Counted from the stretch's first letter, positions 1-7,574 are shown. The stretch is DNA of 23,784 nucleotides from Fibrobacteraceae bacterium (GCA_023231365.1 JALNVO010000008.1:1-23784); one strand, 5' to 3'. Program-made: numbers and translations. The notes: generated by a model not told the origin, from the sequence alone.

Positions 1-334
1 ATGTGATTCCCGGCATCTGGAATGTGGCCGCAAGCTGGTAGTAAGCAGGATCGTCCGGTGTAAGATATTCGGTGTGAGAGGCGCCGAGCCTTGCAAGAAA
101 TTTTTGCATCAGGAGCGGGACATCCGTTGCGGAGGCCTTTGAAAACTGGGGGCGGAATTCTTTCTCCAGAGCGGGAAGGGAATCCCGTACAAAGTTGGCG
201 TTAAAAAATTGGGAGCGGACGAGATTGGAGACTTCCGTAAAAATGGAATCGGGACTCGGAGAGCTCCAGAGAGGCATTCCCATAATTAAAAGACTTCCGA
301 ACAGTGAAGAAAATCGTATCTTCGAGATGGACAT
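1..334 (-). CDS. S41 family peptidase, N-terminal part (runs off the left edge)
   Basis: An open frame of 111 codons begins with ATG at 334 on the minus strand and is still open at base 1. The first 20 or so residues form a signal-peptide-like hydrophobic stretch (SSLFGSLLIMGMPLWSSP), so the product is probably exported. After it comes a helical segment ending in a stretch with LGASHTEYLTPDD, which resembles the conserved region before the PDZ domain in S41/C-terminal processing peptidases (typically LGDPHTxYL). The PDZ domain and the Ser-Lys catalytic dyad would lie outside the window, so activity cannot be judged. GGAAGG about 11 bases before the ATG may serve as ribosome site. Family assignment rests on one short motif. 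Confidence 0.6.
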   Translation of the reverse strand, partial: MSISKIRFSSLFGSLLIMGMPLWSSPSPDSIFTEVSNLVRSQFFNANFVRDSLPALEKEFRPQFSKASATDVPLLMQKFLARLGASHTEYLTPDDPAYYQLAATFQMPGIT

Positions 335-592
335 TTTGTATTCCTTCCTTTTTCTGCTGCTGTGAATAATTTATCCTAATATTTAAAAAATAAATTTTGC
401 GGGTAAGATCTTTTTAAGGGCTTCTTATAAAAATTTGAAAAAGGCCCATAATGCTCGCTACTTAGGCCTTTTAGATCCCCTTCTCCCGTTTTTCTCCATT
501 TAAAACCCCGGTTCTTTTTTAGGAAGATGACATGGAATAGCGAAATGTTGTATTTTAATCTTTAGAGTTTCAAATATTAAGAGGTATAAATC
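335..592. other. Intergenic region between divergent genes, with a small inverted repeat
   Basis: This AT-rich stretch separates the S41 gene (minus) from the flavin reductase gene (plus) and must hold both promoters; I cannot assign -35/-10 boxes with confidence. It contains an 8-bp perfect inverted repeat, AAAAGGCC at 439-446 and GGCCTTTT at 465-472, with an 18-base loop. There is no clean T-run after it, so it is not a convincing terminator; it could be an operator or mRNA hairpin. No coding frame is supported here. Confidence 0.3.
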
Positions 593-1153
593 ATGAGAAA
601 AAATTTTGGTGCTAAAGCTTATTTATATCCGCAACCGGTTCTAATCATTGCAACGTATGGAGAAGACGGAACTCCCGATGCGATGAATGCTGCATGGGGC
701 GGCATTTGTGATGATACACGCGTAAACATCTGCCTCGGAAGTAACCACAAAACAGCGGCCAATTTGCAATCCCGCAAAGCGTTCACGGTGAGCGTGGGCA
801 CGCTCAAACAGCTCGTCGCTTGTGATTATGTGGGGCTTGTATCAGGCAATAAAGTTTCAGATAAATTTGCACAGGCCGGCTTCCATGCGGTAAAATCCAC
901 ATTCGTAGACGCGCCTCTCATTGCAGAAATGCCATTTACGCTAGAATGCTCCGTTGTAAGTTATGATACGGAGTCCTGTCAGCTCGTGGGCGAAATCGTC
1001 AACGTTTCCGCGGATGAGAGCATCCTTACCGAAGGGAAGATTGATGTCGCTAAATTGGAACCGATCTCATTCGACCCCGTGAACCACACCTATTTGAAAG
1101 TCGGTACGGTTGTCGGCACAGCATTCAGCGATGGACTGAAATTGAAGAAATAG
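593..1153 (+). CDS. Flavin reductase family protein (FMN-binding split barrel)
   Basis: The 186-residue product fits the flavin reductase-like/flavoredoxin family: a soluble split barrel that binds FMN and serves as NAD(P)H:flavin reductase or small redox flavoprotein. The N-terminal strand pattern (PQPVLIIATYGEDGTPDAMNAAW, residues 14 on) is the family's usual opening: a PxPV turn, then a G(x)PD/N-A-M-N/T-A-A-W strand. A central SxGNKVSDKF segment and the late FDPVNHTYLKVG stretch also fit. Length is normal for the family. No signal peptide, so cytoplasmic. AAGAGG lies 8 bases before the ATG. It stands alone on its strand and faces the lipoprotein gene with only 17 bases between stops. The physiological electron acceptor cannot be told from sequence. 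Confidence 0.85.
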   Translation: MRKNFGAKAYLYPQPVLIIATYGEDGTPDAMNAAWGGICDDTRVNICLGSNHKTAANLQSRKAFTVSVGTLKQLVACDYVGLVSGNKVSDKFAQAGFHAVKSTFVDAPLIAEMPFTLECSVVSYDTESCQLVGEIVNVSADESILTEGKIDVAKLEPISFDPVNHTYLKVGTVVGTAFSDGLKLKK

Positions 1154-1170
1154 AAAAAATCTAAAGTTTT

Positions 1171-1650
1171 TTATTCTTCAAAAAAATCATTGAGAACAGA
1201 AATTACCTGTACCGAGTCTATCGGCATATTTTCTGGTATATAATCTTGGCCTGAGCGTTTCATCAATTCAACGACAACATTTAAACCAAAATCACCAAGA
1301 AGCGCTTGAAATACTCCTTCTGGATCATCCACCCAGCCATCCTCAGAACATACAATGCTAGGTGTATAACCATACATAGGATAACCGATCGATGTTCCTT
1401 TCATGACGCTCATACAAGCGGCGTTAAAACCAGCGAGATACATCAATCGTTGTAAAGATACCGTGGTATTTACTGTAGAGGTTGCGCTAGAGCTCTGAAT
1501 ACTTGAAGAAGACATGCTTTCTCTAGAAGAACTACTTGCACCAGATGATGAGCTGCTTTCTATAGATGGTGAGGTTGAACTATCCTTATCGCAAGCGATA
1601 AAAGAAACCATTGCACATATTAATACAAATTCAAGTAATATTTTATGCAT
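1171..1650 (-). CDS. Ser-rich linker lipoprotein of unknown function
   Basis: The 159-residue product has a lipoprotein signal peptide ending in SFIAC (Cys20 would be lipidated), followed by a low-complexity linker of about 40 residues built from runs of four or five serines (SSSSSG, SSSSRE, SSSSIQ). Such poly-Ser linkers behind a lipobox are a hallmark of Fibrobacter surface proteins. The remaining ~100 residues form a small domain with three cysteines or fewer that I do not recognise; it contains LMYLAGFNAACMSVMKG and an acidic C-terminus. A GGGAG lies about 6 bases before the ATG. No functional link to its neighbours is evident. Function is unknown. Confidence 0.75.
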   Translation of the reverse strand: MHKILLEFVLICAMVSFIACDKDSSTSPSIESSSSSGASSSSRESMSSSSIQSSSATSTVNTTVSLQRLMYLAGFNAACMSVMKGTSIGYPMYGYTPSIVCSEDGWVDDPEGVFQALLGDFGLNVVVELMKRSGQDYIPENMPIDSVQVISVLNDFFEE

Positions 1651-1970
1651 ACAAACTCCCGATTTTAAATAAAAGATAATAATATTATATTCAACTCACT
1701 TCCATCCAAGTATATTGGGCTTCGCAAAGCACTCTGATCCAAGCAGCGGATCGAAACTTGTTTTTAGCGATCTTCAAGTACTGCGGTTTGAGATCCCCTC
1801 CATTAATAAAAAATCTGGACCCTAGCTTAATAACGCAAGGAAATGGGCGATCAAATGGGTTCAAAGATGCAGAGCCGAAAGCCCGCCAATAAGGCAAAAC
1901 GAGAGACCGTTATGCCGATTTTATTTCAATAGCAGATCGTATTTTGGATTGTAATTTTTAAGAAAGCGAG
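1651..1970 (-). promoter_or_regulatory. Intergenic region upstream of the lipoprotein gene, with a -10-like box and a doubtful ORF
   Basis: A perfect TATAAT sits on the minus strand at 1689-1684, about 34 bases before the lipoprotein ATG; no good -35 is seen at 16-18 bp. The rest of the stretch (1691-1897, minus) can be read as a 68-codon ORF, but it has no ribosome site, does not look like any family I know, and has a composition more like non-coding DNA or a decayed fragment; I do not call it as a gene. No terminator hairpin is visible after phoU, whose stop is at 1971. Confidence 0.3.
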
Positions 1971-2654
1971 CTATTTATCCGTAATCTCTTCTGCACCGCT
2001 GAGAAGACTCACGCCGCCGTGATTTCCCGTAATCGAGAAAATGACCCACTTGGCAACATTCACAGCGTGATCTCCGATTCGCTCCAAATACTTGGCAACC
2101 ATCACAAAATCGATCACGCTTTCTGCATTGCTCGAATTCCTTTCAATAGCGTTCACCAATTCCTTCTTAGCGGAAACAAACAAACTATCCACCTCATCAT
2201 CGCTGTCGCAAACACGGTGCGCTAGCGTCAAATCCCGGCGGACAAAAGCATCCACGCTCTGAGAGACCATCTTTATCGTCGCCGCGGACATTGGGGGAAT
2301 CGCATCCAATTGCACAATTTTTGCATCTTTGGACATTGTAAGTACAATTTCCGATATATCCGCACACTGGTCGCCGATGCGCTCCAAATCACTCACCATT
2401 TTGAGCGATGCGGAAATCAGCCGCAAGTCCCTAGCTACAGGCTGTTGGCTCAAAAGGAGCTTTAAGCATAAGCTCTCTATTTCCTTCATCTTTTGGTCTA
2501 TTTCCTTGTCGAAATCCACATTCTTTTGAGCAAGGACAATGTCCATGTTCAAAAGAGCTTCTGTCGCATCGCCAATGGATTCTTCGACGAGCGCCCCCAT
2601 TTCTATGATGCTGTTATTGAGAGTCTCTAACTGTGATTCAAATTTTATACGCAT
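1971..2654 (-). CDS. phoU: Phosphate transport system regulator PhoU
   Basis: The 227-residue all-helical protein consists of two PhoU three-helix bundles, roughly residues 15-105 and 120-210. Each carries the E/D-rich metal-binding pattern (for example DLERIGDQCADISE in the first and YLERIGDHAVNVAKW in the second), and the opening FESQLETLNNSIIEMG is typical. PhoU binds the Pst transporter and the PhoR kinase and keeps the Pho regulon off when phosphate is sufficient. Its ATG overlaps the pstB stop by one base (TAATG), so it is translated with the pst genes. It is the last gene of the pstCAB-phoU operon. No phoB or phoR is in the window. Length is close to the usual 220-240. Confidence 0.95.
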   Translation of the reverse strand: MRIKFESQLETLNNSIIEMGALVEESIGDATEALLNMDIVLAQKNVDFDKEIDQKMKEIESLCLKLLLSQQPVARDLRLISASLKMVSDLERIGDQCADISEIVLTMSKDAKIVQLDAIPPMSAATIKMVSQSVDAFVRRDLTLAHRVCDSDDEVDSLFVSAKKELVNAIERNSSNAESVIDFVMVAKYLERIGDHAVNVAKWVIFSITGNHGGVSLLSGAEEITDK

Positions 2655-3409
2655 TATCCAAATCTCCCTGTAATATAGTCTTCTGTCCGCTTATCTTTCG
2701 GCACAGAAAACAGCGTTTCGGTTTTGTTCACTTCTATCACTTCTCCTAACAAAAAGAATGCCGTTCTGTCGGAAACGCGCGTTGCCTGCTGCATATTATG
2801 CGTCACCATTACAATCGTATAGTCCTTTTTAAGTTCCATCACCAAGTCTTCGATTTTAGAAGTAGAAATCGGATCCAGCGCACTTGTAGGCTCATCCATC
2901 AACAGCACTTCCGGCGACACGGCTAAGGCCCTTGCAATACACAGGCGCTGCTGTTGCCCACCCGAAAGCCCGAGAGCACTTTTTTTTAAGCGGTCCTTGA
3001 CTTCGTCCCATACGCCAGAGCACTTCAGCGATTTCTCGACGATTTCATCCAATGCATATCGAGAGCGGGTTCCATGCGTGCGCGGGCCAAACGCAATGTT
3101 GTCGTAAATGCTCATCGGGAACGGATTCGGCTTCTGGAATACCATTCCTACTCGCTTGCGGAGAACATTCACATCCATATTGCCATAGATGTTTTCGTCA
3201 TCCAAACGGATCTCGCCCGTAATGCGGCAGCCTTCCACTAAGTCGTTCATCCTGTTGAGCGATTTCAAAAGAGTGCTCTTGCCGCAGCCCGAAGGCCCGA
3301 TAAATGCCATTATTTCTTTTGTATGCACATTCAAGTTCACATTTTTTATCGCGTGAAACTTTCCGTAATACAAATCCATATTTTTGATTGTAATTTTATC
3401 TGTGTTCAT
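2654..3409 (-). CDS. pstB: Phosphate ABC transporter ATPase PstB
   Basis: The 251-residue ATPase has every expected element: Walker A GPSGCGKST (38-46), Q-loop Gln92 in VFQKPNPFPMS, ABC signature LSGGQQQR (148-155), Walker B VLLMDEP (168-174), D-loop SALD and switch His204 in MVTHNM. FQKPNPFPMSIYDN and the residues around it are specific to PstB within ABC ATPases. It powers high-affinity phosphate uptake with PstA/PstC on the cytoplasmic face of the inner membrane. The start overlaps the pstA stop by four bases (ATGA), and its stop overlaps phoU by one, indicating translational coupling. Length is normal and nothing is missing. Confidence 0.97.
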   Translation of the reverse strand: MNTDKITIKNMDLYYGKFHAIKNVNLNVHTKEIMAFIGPSGCGKSTLLKSLNRMNDLVEGCRITGEIRLDDENIYGNMDVNVLRKRVGMVFQKPNPFPMSIYDNIAFGPRTHGTRSRYALDEIVEKSLKCSGVWDEVKDRLKKSALGLSGGQQQRLCIARALAVSPEVLLMDEPTSALDPISTSKIEDLVMELKKDYTIVMVTHNMQQATRVSDRTAFFLLGEVIEVNKTETLFSVPKDKRTEDYITGRFG

Positions 3410-4248
3410 AATTTTTCAATCCTGCTAGCAATAACGTTTGAAATCCAATTGATGATGAGTACGAGCACCATCAAAATGACCGCCGTTGCATAAGCCTCTC
3501 CAAAATGCAGCCCTTCATGCGAAAGTTCAAACATATGCACAGCAAGTGTGCGGCCAGATGAAAAGATTCCTTTTGGGAAGTCAGCGACTGTTCCTGCTGT
3601 ATAAATTAATGCCGCCGTTTCTCCAACTACACGACCAATCGCAAGAATAATACCCGCCAAAATTCCAGGTATCGCCGCCGGGAGCACTACAGAGCGCACC
3701 GTGCGGAGCTTGCCCGCGCCAAGGCCATATGAACCTTCGCGGTAGCTATCCGGTACTGATTTGAGCGCTTCTTCGGTGGTGCGCATAATCAGCGGAAGGA
3801 TCATGATCGAAATAGTCAAAATTCCCGAAACGATGGAATAACCAAAATGGAGCGTCGTAACAAAGAAGAGCATTCCAAAAAGCCCGAAAACAATCGACGG
3901 AATTCCAGAAAGAGTTTCAGCCGTAAGCCGCACCAGTGAAACGATTTTATTTCCGCGATGCGCATATTCCACTAGGTAAACTGCGGCAAAAATTCCGAGC
4001 GGCCCCGCTATAACAATGGCTCCGAACACGATCACGATCGTCGTAAAAATAGATGGTAAAAACGAAACATTTTCAGAGGTATAGTGAAAGGAAAAAAGAG
4101 AAGGCTTTACGTATGGAATTCCCTGTACCAGCACATAGCCTACAAGGAAGAGCATCGTCACAAGCGTCACTAGCATCGCAAACGTTACCGCAATCCGTAA
4201 AAAAAGCGAAAGCGGAGAGCGTTTATATGTTTCAAGAACCTGAATCAT
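3406..4248 (-). CDS. pstA: Phosphate ABC transporter permease PstA
   Basis: The 280-residue inner-membrane protein has about six hydrophobic segments and the PstA pattern: a long N-terminal helix (about 17-45), then a periplasmic loop, then the binding-protein-dependent permease core. The core includes LSGIPSIVFGLFGMLFF and the EAA loop region EALKSVPDSYREGSYGLGAGK, which docks on PstB. PLIMRTTEEALKSVP is characteristic of Pst permeases. It forms the translocation pore with PstC. The ATG overlaps the pstC stop by four bases and its own stop overlaps the pstB start. PstA rather than PstC is called from gene order and from the shorter first loop. Confidence 0.95.
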   Translation of the reverse strand: MIQVLETYKRSPLSLFLRIAVTFAMLVTLVTMLFLVGYVLVQGIPYVKPSLFSFHYTSENVSFLPSIFTTIVIVFGAIVIAGPLGIFAAVYLVEYAHRGNKIVSLVRLTAETLSGIPSIVFGLFGMLFFVTTLHFGYSIVSGILTISIMILPLIMRTTEEALKSVPDSYREGSYGLGAGKLRTVRSVVLPAAIPGILAGIILAIGRVVGETAALIYTAGTVADFPKGIFSSGRTLAVHMFELSHEGLHFGEAYATAVILMVLVLIINWISNVIASRIEKL

Positions 4249-5117
4249 ATTCTACTCCGATTTTTAAGGATCGAGAAAAGAAGATTGACGACTAAAATAA
4301 ATGCGAAGAGCACAACGCCCGTCGCAATCAGCGCTTCGCGGTGAAGGTCCGTCGCATAGCCCATTTCCAGCACAATGTTCGCCGTCAATGTGCGCACGCC
4401 TGCCAAAATTCCCGTCGGCACGCGCGCCTGGTTTCCCGCTACGAGAATCACTGCCATCGTTTCGCCGATCGCCCGGCCAAAACCAAGAATGACGCCCGCC
4501 GTAATTCCAGATGCCGCCGCCGGAAGCACTGCAAAGAAAACGCTCCGCTCGTGAGTAGCACCCAAGGCAAGTGCCCCTTCATAATAGCTATCTGGCACCG
4601 CTCTTATAGAAGCCTCTGCTACTGAAATGATCGTCGGCAGAATCATGATTCCTAAAAGGACGGAAGCCGATAGAATACTCGCCCCGCTACCGCCGAACGT
4701 TTCGCGGACAAAGGGCACAATCACGACCAAGCCGAAAAATCCATAAACCACCGAAGGAATACCCGCCAGAAGATCCACCGCGGGCTTTAATTTTTTGTGA
4801 ATTTTTTCCGAACAGAATTTTGCGAGATACACCGCAGAAAGTAATCCGACAAATACACCTATGACAAGAGCACCAATAGTCACATATAAACTTCCTAAAA
4901 CCATGGGGAAAATGCCATACAAAGCGGGCTCATCCGTCGGAGCCCATTCCCGTCCGAATAAGAAATTCGCAACGCCAATTTTTAGTATTGCGGGAATTCC
5001 ATTCGCAAACAGGAAAATGCAAATCAGGGCAACGAACAAAATGGACGCCGTCGCGGAGAGCAAGAACACTCCTGACATTGTTTTTTCTTTCAAATTATTC
5101 CATTTCTTGAGTTTCAT
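4245..5117 (-). CDS. pstC: Phosphate ABC transporter permease PstC
   Basis: The 290-residue inner-membrane protein is the first gene of the pstCAB-phoU operon. After a short basic N-terminus it has a hydrophobic helix (about 16-40), a periplasmic loop with FLFGREWAPTDEPALYGIFP, the typical PstC segment around the first loop, and the permease core with LLAGIPSVVYGFFGLVV and the EAA loop EASIRAVPDSYYEGALALGATH. It makes the pore with PstA. AAGAGGA lies 6-7 bases before the ATG. A PhoB/PhoP-type box with -10 lies 38-80 bases upstream (see the promoter entry), so phosphate-starvation control of the operon is likely. Confidence 0.95.
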   Translation of the reverse strand: MKLKKWNNLKEKTMSGVFLLSATASILFVALICIFLFANGIPAILKIGVANFLFGREWAPTDEPALYGIFPMVLGSLYVTIGALVIGVFVGLLSAVYLAKFCSEKIHKKLKPAVDLLAGIPSVVYGFFGLVVIVPFVRETFGGSGASILSASVLLGIMILPTIISVAEASIRAVPDSYYEGALALGATHERSVFFAVLPAAASGITAGVILGFGRAIGETMAVILVAGNQARVPTGILAGVRTLTANIVLEMGYATDLHREALIATGVVLFAFILVVNLLFSILKNRSRI

Positions 5118-5154
5118 TTTTATTCCTCTTCTAACGCCAATAAGTTAGCTGCGC

Positions 5155-5196
5155 ATTGTAAAAAGCCAGAGCCGCTTCATGTAAAGTCTTTGTAAA
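5155..5196 (-). promoter_or_regulatory. Predicted Pho-box promoter of pstCAB-phoU
   Basis: On the minus strand the sequence reads TTTACA (5196-5191), five bases, TTTACA (5185-5180), then 19 bases, then TACAAT (5160-5155). Two identical half-sites 11 bp apart match the general form of PhoB/PhoP sites (the Bacillus PhoP consensus is TT(A/T/C)ACA-N5-TT(A/T/C)ACA), and there is no separate good -35, as expected for an activator-dependent promoter in which the Pho box takes its place. The start site would fall near 5148, leaving about 30 bases of leader with the ribosome site. The pstS promoter in this window has the same spacing. Confidence 0.65.
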
Positions 5197-5327
5197 GAGT
5201 TGCGTTCAAAAAAGAGGCGAATTTCATAGGCCTATTTCATTTTTATCCGGTTCTATATCGCAATTCCAATCCGTTGCCATCTGCCGAATTATAGGCTCCG
5301 AGCTTTTGCTGGGAGAGAACGCATTAT

Positions 5328-5360
5328 AAAAAGACGCGATACTTTCGAACCGCGTCTTTT
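5328..5360 (-). terminator. Intrinsic terminator after the porin-like gene
   Basis: A perfect 10-11 bp stem: on the minus strand AAAAGACGCG, a 12-base loop, then CGCGTCTTTTT, the last arm ending in a T-run. It begins 22 bases after the stop of the minus-strand barrel gene and should separate it from the pst operon. The A/T symmetry means it could also act on plus-strand transcripts. Confidence 0.8.
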
Positions 5361-5382
5361 CCTCCCCTCCGTAACGAATAAT

Positions 5383-6399
5383 TCACTTAATCGTCGTTGA
5401 TATCCGGGCAGCAAGCGCGACATCTGAAATTTCTTTTTCGCTATAAGCAGAAACTTGCGCCTTGGTGCGGGAGCCGATCTTTTTTACAATCCCTACAGTC
5501 CATGCCGCATTATCCGCATCTGCATTCAATTCATCACGGTCTTTCACATATTCCACTTCTACAAAGGCTTTGTCAAAAATTCCAGCAGTCGGGATTTCCA
5601 AACCCACATAGAACGGGAAATAATTTGTATCTTGCTTGTATTCCGGCTTTACTGCCGTTCCTTCCGAAATGCTTGAATCATTTACCGCATCATCCTTTCC
5701 CGTGATGATTGCCGCAACTTCGCCATACACGCTGAACTTAGGCATCACTTCAAAATTTGCGCGCAAATCCATGCGATGCGTCATAACCGCCGTGTATTGA
5801 ATAGGGTCGATCGCATTTACGCGGTATCCCAAATTCACTTCAAAAGGATCGGCAATTTTTAGTTTATCTTCAACTTTCACATAGCCCGTATTGAACTTGG
5901 CATCGCTCGTCGCAAGCATTGCCGTGAGTGTCGAAGGCCCTGCTTGCCAGCCAAGCTCAAAAGCATCATGTGAATAATCTCTAGCCAAAAATCCGCGCTT
6001 GGAAACAAGTTGGTCAACATAGCTTCCGAAGTTTCCTCCGCGGCTATAATCCGTTTTCCAATGGCCGAGCTTCAAATTGAGCTTACTTGAACTAAGGGCC
6101 CATTTATAATTCCCGTAATAGGTATCCGCTTGGAAACGGTCCTGTCCAGAAACATTTCCGAATTTGGTCGCATACATGCGGATATTCACTTCACCATCAA
6201 AATCATCGGATGTATATTTACCTCCGAAATTGGAGCGAAAGAAGAAACTGCTCAAGTTTTCATCTGTATCATTATCGTAGAGGGCCTTAGTAGCCTGAGT
6301 TTGAACGTTTCCTGTAAGGCCAAATTCGCCTTCCGCATTAGCAAGGCCTGCAATCGCAAGCAGCGCAAGAACGGTTTGAGCATATTTCATATTCATCAT
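5383..6399 (-). CDS. Outer-membrane beta-barrel protein, candidate phosphate-regulated porin
   Basis: The 338-residue product has a signal peptide (residues 1-22, cut after LANA) and then alternating amphipathic strands rich in aromatic residues (SSFFFRSNFGGKY, EVNIRMYATKFG, LNLKLGHWKTDYS, KAFVEVEYVKD), the pattern of an outer-membrane barrel. It shows no close match that I recognise to OprP/OprO or PhoE, and the C-terminus ends ARISTTIK rather than in the usual aromatic residue. GGAG stands 8 bases before the first of three nearby ATGs. It sits between pstC and the divergent pstS, with its own terminator, so by context it could be the pore that lets phosphate or organic phosphates through the outer membrane. 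Function is an inference from position. Confidence 0.7.
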   Translation of the reverse strand: MMNMKYAQTVLALLAIAGLANAEGEFGLTGNVQTQATKALYDNDTDENLSSFFFRSNFGGKYTSDDFDGEVNIRMYATKFGNVSGQDRFQADTYYGNYKWALSSSKLNLKLGHWKTDYSRGGNFGSYVDQLVSKRGFLARDYSHDAFELGWQAGPSTLTAMLATSDAKFNTGYVKVEDKLKIADPFEVNLGYRVNAIDPIQYTAVMTHRMDLRANFEVMPKFSVYGEVAAIITGKDDAVNDSSISEGTAVKPEYKQDTNYFPFYVGLEIPTAGIFDKAFVEVEYVKDRDELNADADNAAWTVGIVKKIGSRTKAQVSAYSEKEISDVALAARISTTIK

Positions 6400-6444
6400 T
6401 TTTCTTTCTCCTTTGGGTGTAAACCCATTTTGTTTAGCACACTG

Positions 6445-6484
6445 AATTTAAGAGGCGATTGTAAAGATTAAAGAGATTGCAAAG
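6445..6484 (-). promoter_or_regulatory. Repeat cluster upstream of the porin gene, possible degenerate Pho box
   Basis: The plus strand carries a 10-bp direct repeat, GATTGTAAAG (6457-6466) and GATTGCAAAG (6475-6484). On the minus strand this gives TTTGCA and TTTAAT half-sites 11 bp apart (6483-6478, 6472-6467), followed by an out-of-phase TTTACA (6465-6460) and a weak TAAATT (6450-6445) as -10. The spacing (16 bp) does not match the two good Pho boxes here, so this is a weaker call. Confidence 0.35.
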
Positions 6485-6521
6485 TAAATTTTTGAAGAAA
6501 AAAAGTTCTAAAGTAGAACGT

Positions 6522-6563
6522 TTTACTTTGAATTTACTTAACTCACTTCTCCCTTTTTACACT
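6522..6563 (+). promoter_or_regulatory. Predicted Pho-box promoter of pstS
   Basis: TTTACT (6522-6527), five bases, TTTACT (6533-6538), 19 bases, then TACACT (6558-6563) as -10. The half-sites repeat at 11 bp, and the 19-bp gap to the -10 is exactly that of the pstC promoter, though the two promoters point in opposite directions and are otherwise dissimilar. This supports shared control by a PhoB/PhoP-type activator. The leader to the pstS ATG would be about 70 bases. Confidence 0.65.
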
Positions 6564-6642
6564 CGGCATTTAACTTATGCGTGTCTTCCAAAAAGAAGAG
6601 AGAATTAAAAAACAAACAAGGGTTAACAATAAGGAGAACAAG

Positions 6643-7524
6643 ATGAATAAGAATAAACTAACAATTGCCATCGCAGCACTCGCTGCGCTTGGAATTATCG
6701 CCTCGTGCAGCGGCAAAGAAGAAACCGCTAAAAAAGAAGGATTCGATGCAACGCGCGAAATTTCTGTAATTACCCGCGAAGCGGGTTCTGGAACCAGAGA
6801 TGCTTTTGTAGAACTCGCCGGAGTCCTCATCAAGCAGGACGGCAAGAAAAAAGACATCACCACCAAAGAAGCTCTCACAATAGACGGAACGCAAGGTGTC
6901 ATGTCAACCGTATCAGGCAACGATTACGCCATCGGCTACATTTCGCTGGGTTCGCTCAATTCGACAGTGAAAGCACTCAAAATCGACGGAGTCGCACCGG
7001 ATAAAATGAGCGTCAAAACAGGCAGCTATCCCATTTCGCGCCCATTCAACATCGCAATCAAGGGCGAAGCAAGCCCTCTTGCACAGGACTTTATAGACTT
7101 TATCCTCAGCAACTTGGGGCAACAAGTAGTCGATGATAACGGCTATGTGAGCGTTTCAGAAGGCAAGACTTACGAAAGCAAAAAACTCACTGGCAAGCTT
7201 GTCATTGCAGGATCTTCGAGCGTATCGCCCGCAATGGAAAAGCTCAAGGAAGCCTATATCAAGCTCAACCCGAGCGTAGAAATTGAAATTCAGACAAACG
7301 ATTCTTCTTCCGGAATGCTCGCCGCCAAGGAAGGTACTTGCGACATCGGCATGGCAAGCCGCGAGCTTAAACCGAGCGAAGCCGAAACCCTCAAAAGCAT
7401 GGCTATCGCCCGAGACGGCATCGCTGTCATCGTCAACACAAAGAACCCGAGAAGCGAACTCCGCTTGAGCGAACTCCGCGAAATCTACACGGGAAGCATC
7501 CGCTCCTGGGATCAAGTGAAATAG
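6643..7524 (+). CDS. pstS: Phosphate-binding lipoprotein PstS, with permuted lobe order
   Basis: The 293-residue start at 6643 is chosen because AAGGAG lies 6 bases before it and it gives a clean lipoprotein signal ending IIASC (Cys22); an in-frame ATG at 6577 lacks both. The protein captures phosphate for PstCAB. In canonical PstS the GxSSVxP phosphate loop comes first and the SRxxGSGTR loop second. Here the order is reversed: ITREAGSGTRDAF at 43-55, AIGYISLGSLN and SRPFNIAIKGE in the first half, then IAGSSSVSPAMEKL (188-201), the CDIGMASRELK segment and the IYTGSIRSWDQVK end. All usual parts are present, so it reads as a circular permutation rather than a truncation. It is divergent from the porin and ends at a strong terminator. 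Confidence 0.9.
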   Translation: MNKNKLTIAIAALAALGIIASCSGKEETAKKEGFDATREISVITREAGSGTRDAFVELAGVLIKQDGKKKDITTKEALTIDGTQGVMSTVSGNDYAIGYISLGSLNSTVKALKIDGVAPDKMSVKTGSYPISRPFNIAIKGEASPLAQDFIDFILSNLGQQVVDDNGYVSVSEGKTYESKKLTGKLVIAGSSSVSPAMEKLKEAYIKLNPSVEIEIQTNDSSSGMLAAKEGTCDIGMASRELKPSEAETLKSMAIARDGIAVIVNTKNPRSELRLSELREIYTGSIRSWDQVK

Positions 7525-7546
7525 CAGATTCACATTTTCTAAATCG

Positions 7547-7574
7547 GTTCTCCCAAAAAGGGAGAACTTTTTTT
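7547..7574 (+). terminator. Intrinsic terminator of pstS
   Basis: GTTCTCCC (7547-7554), loop AAAAA, GGGAGAAC (7560-7567), then seven T. A perfect 8-bp stem 22 bases after the pstS stop. Its T-run overlaps the stop codon of the convergent ZIP gene by two bases; the opposite strand has no T-run, so it terminates only plus-strand transcripts. Confidence 0.95.

Noticed and set aside
1140..1190. Bidirectional terminator between the flavin reductase and lipoprotein genes
   Set aside because: Only an A-run and a T-run facing each other (AAAAAA, TCTAAAG, TTTTTT); pairing would be weak, with no GC stem.
1691..1897. 68-codon minus-strand ORF in the gap between phoU and the lipoprotein gene
   Set aside because: No ribosome site, no recognisable family, and it overlaps the likely promoter of the lipoprotein; composition looks non-coding.
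6501..6519. Minus-strand terminator GTTCT-ACTTT-AGAAC followed by seven T, between pstS and the porin
   Set aside because: The stem is only five A/T-rich pairs and no minus-strand gene lies upstream to terminate; it may be chance or part of the regulatory region.
6577..6642. Longer pstS start at the upstream ATG
   Set aside because: It adds 22 mostly charged residues before a lipoprotein signal and has no ribosome site; the ATG at 6643 has AAGGAG.
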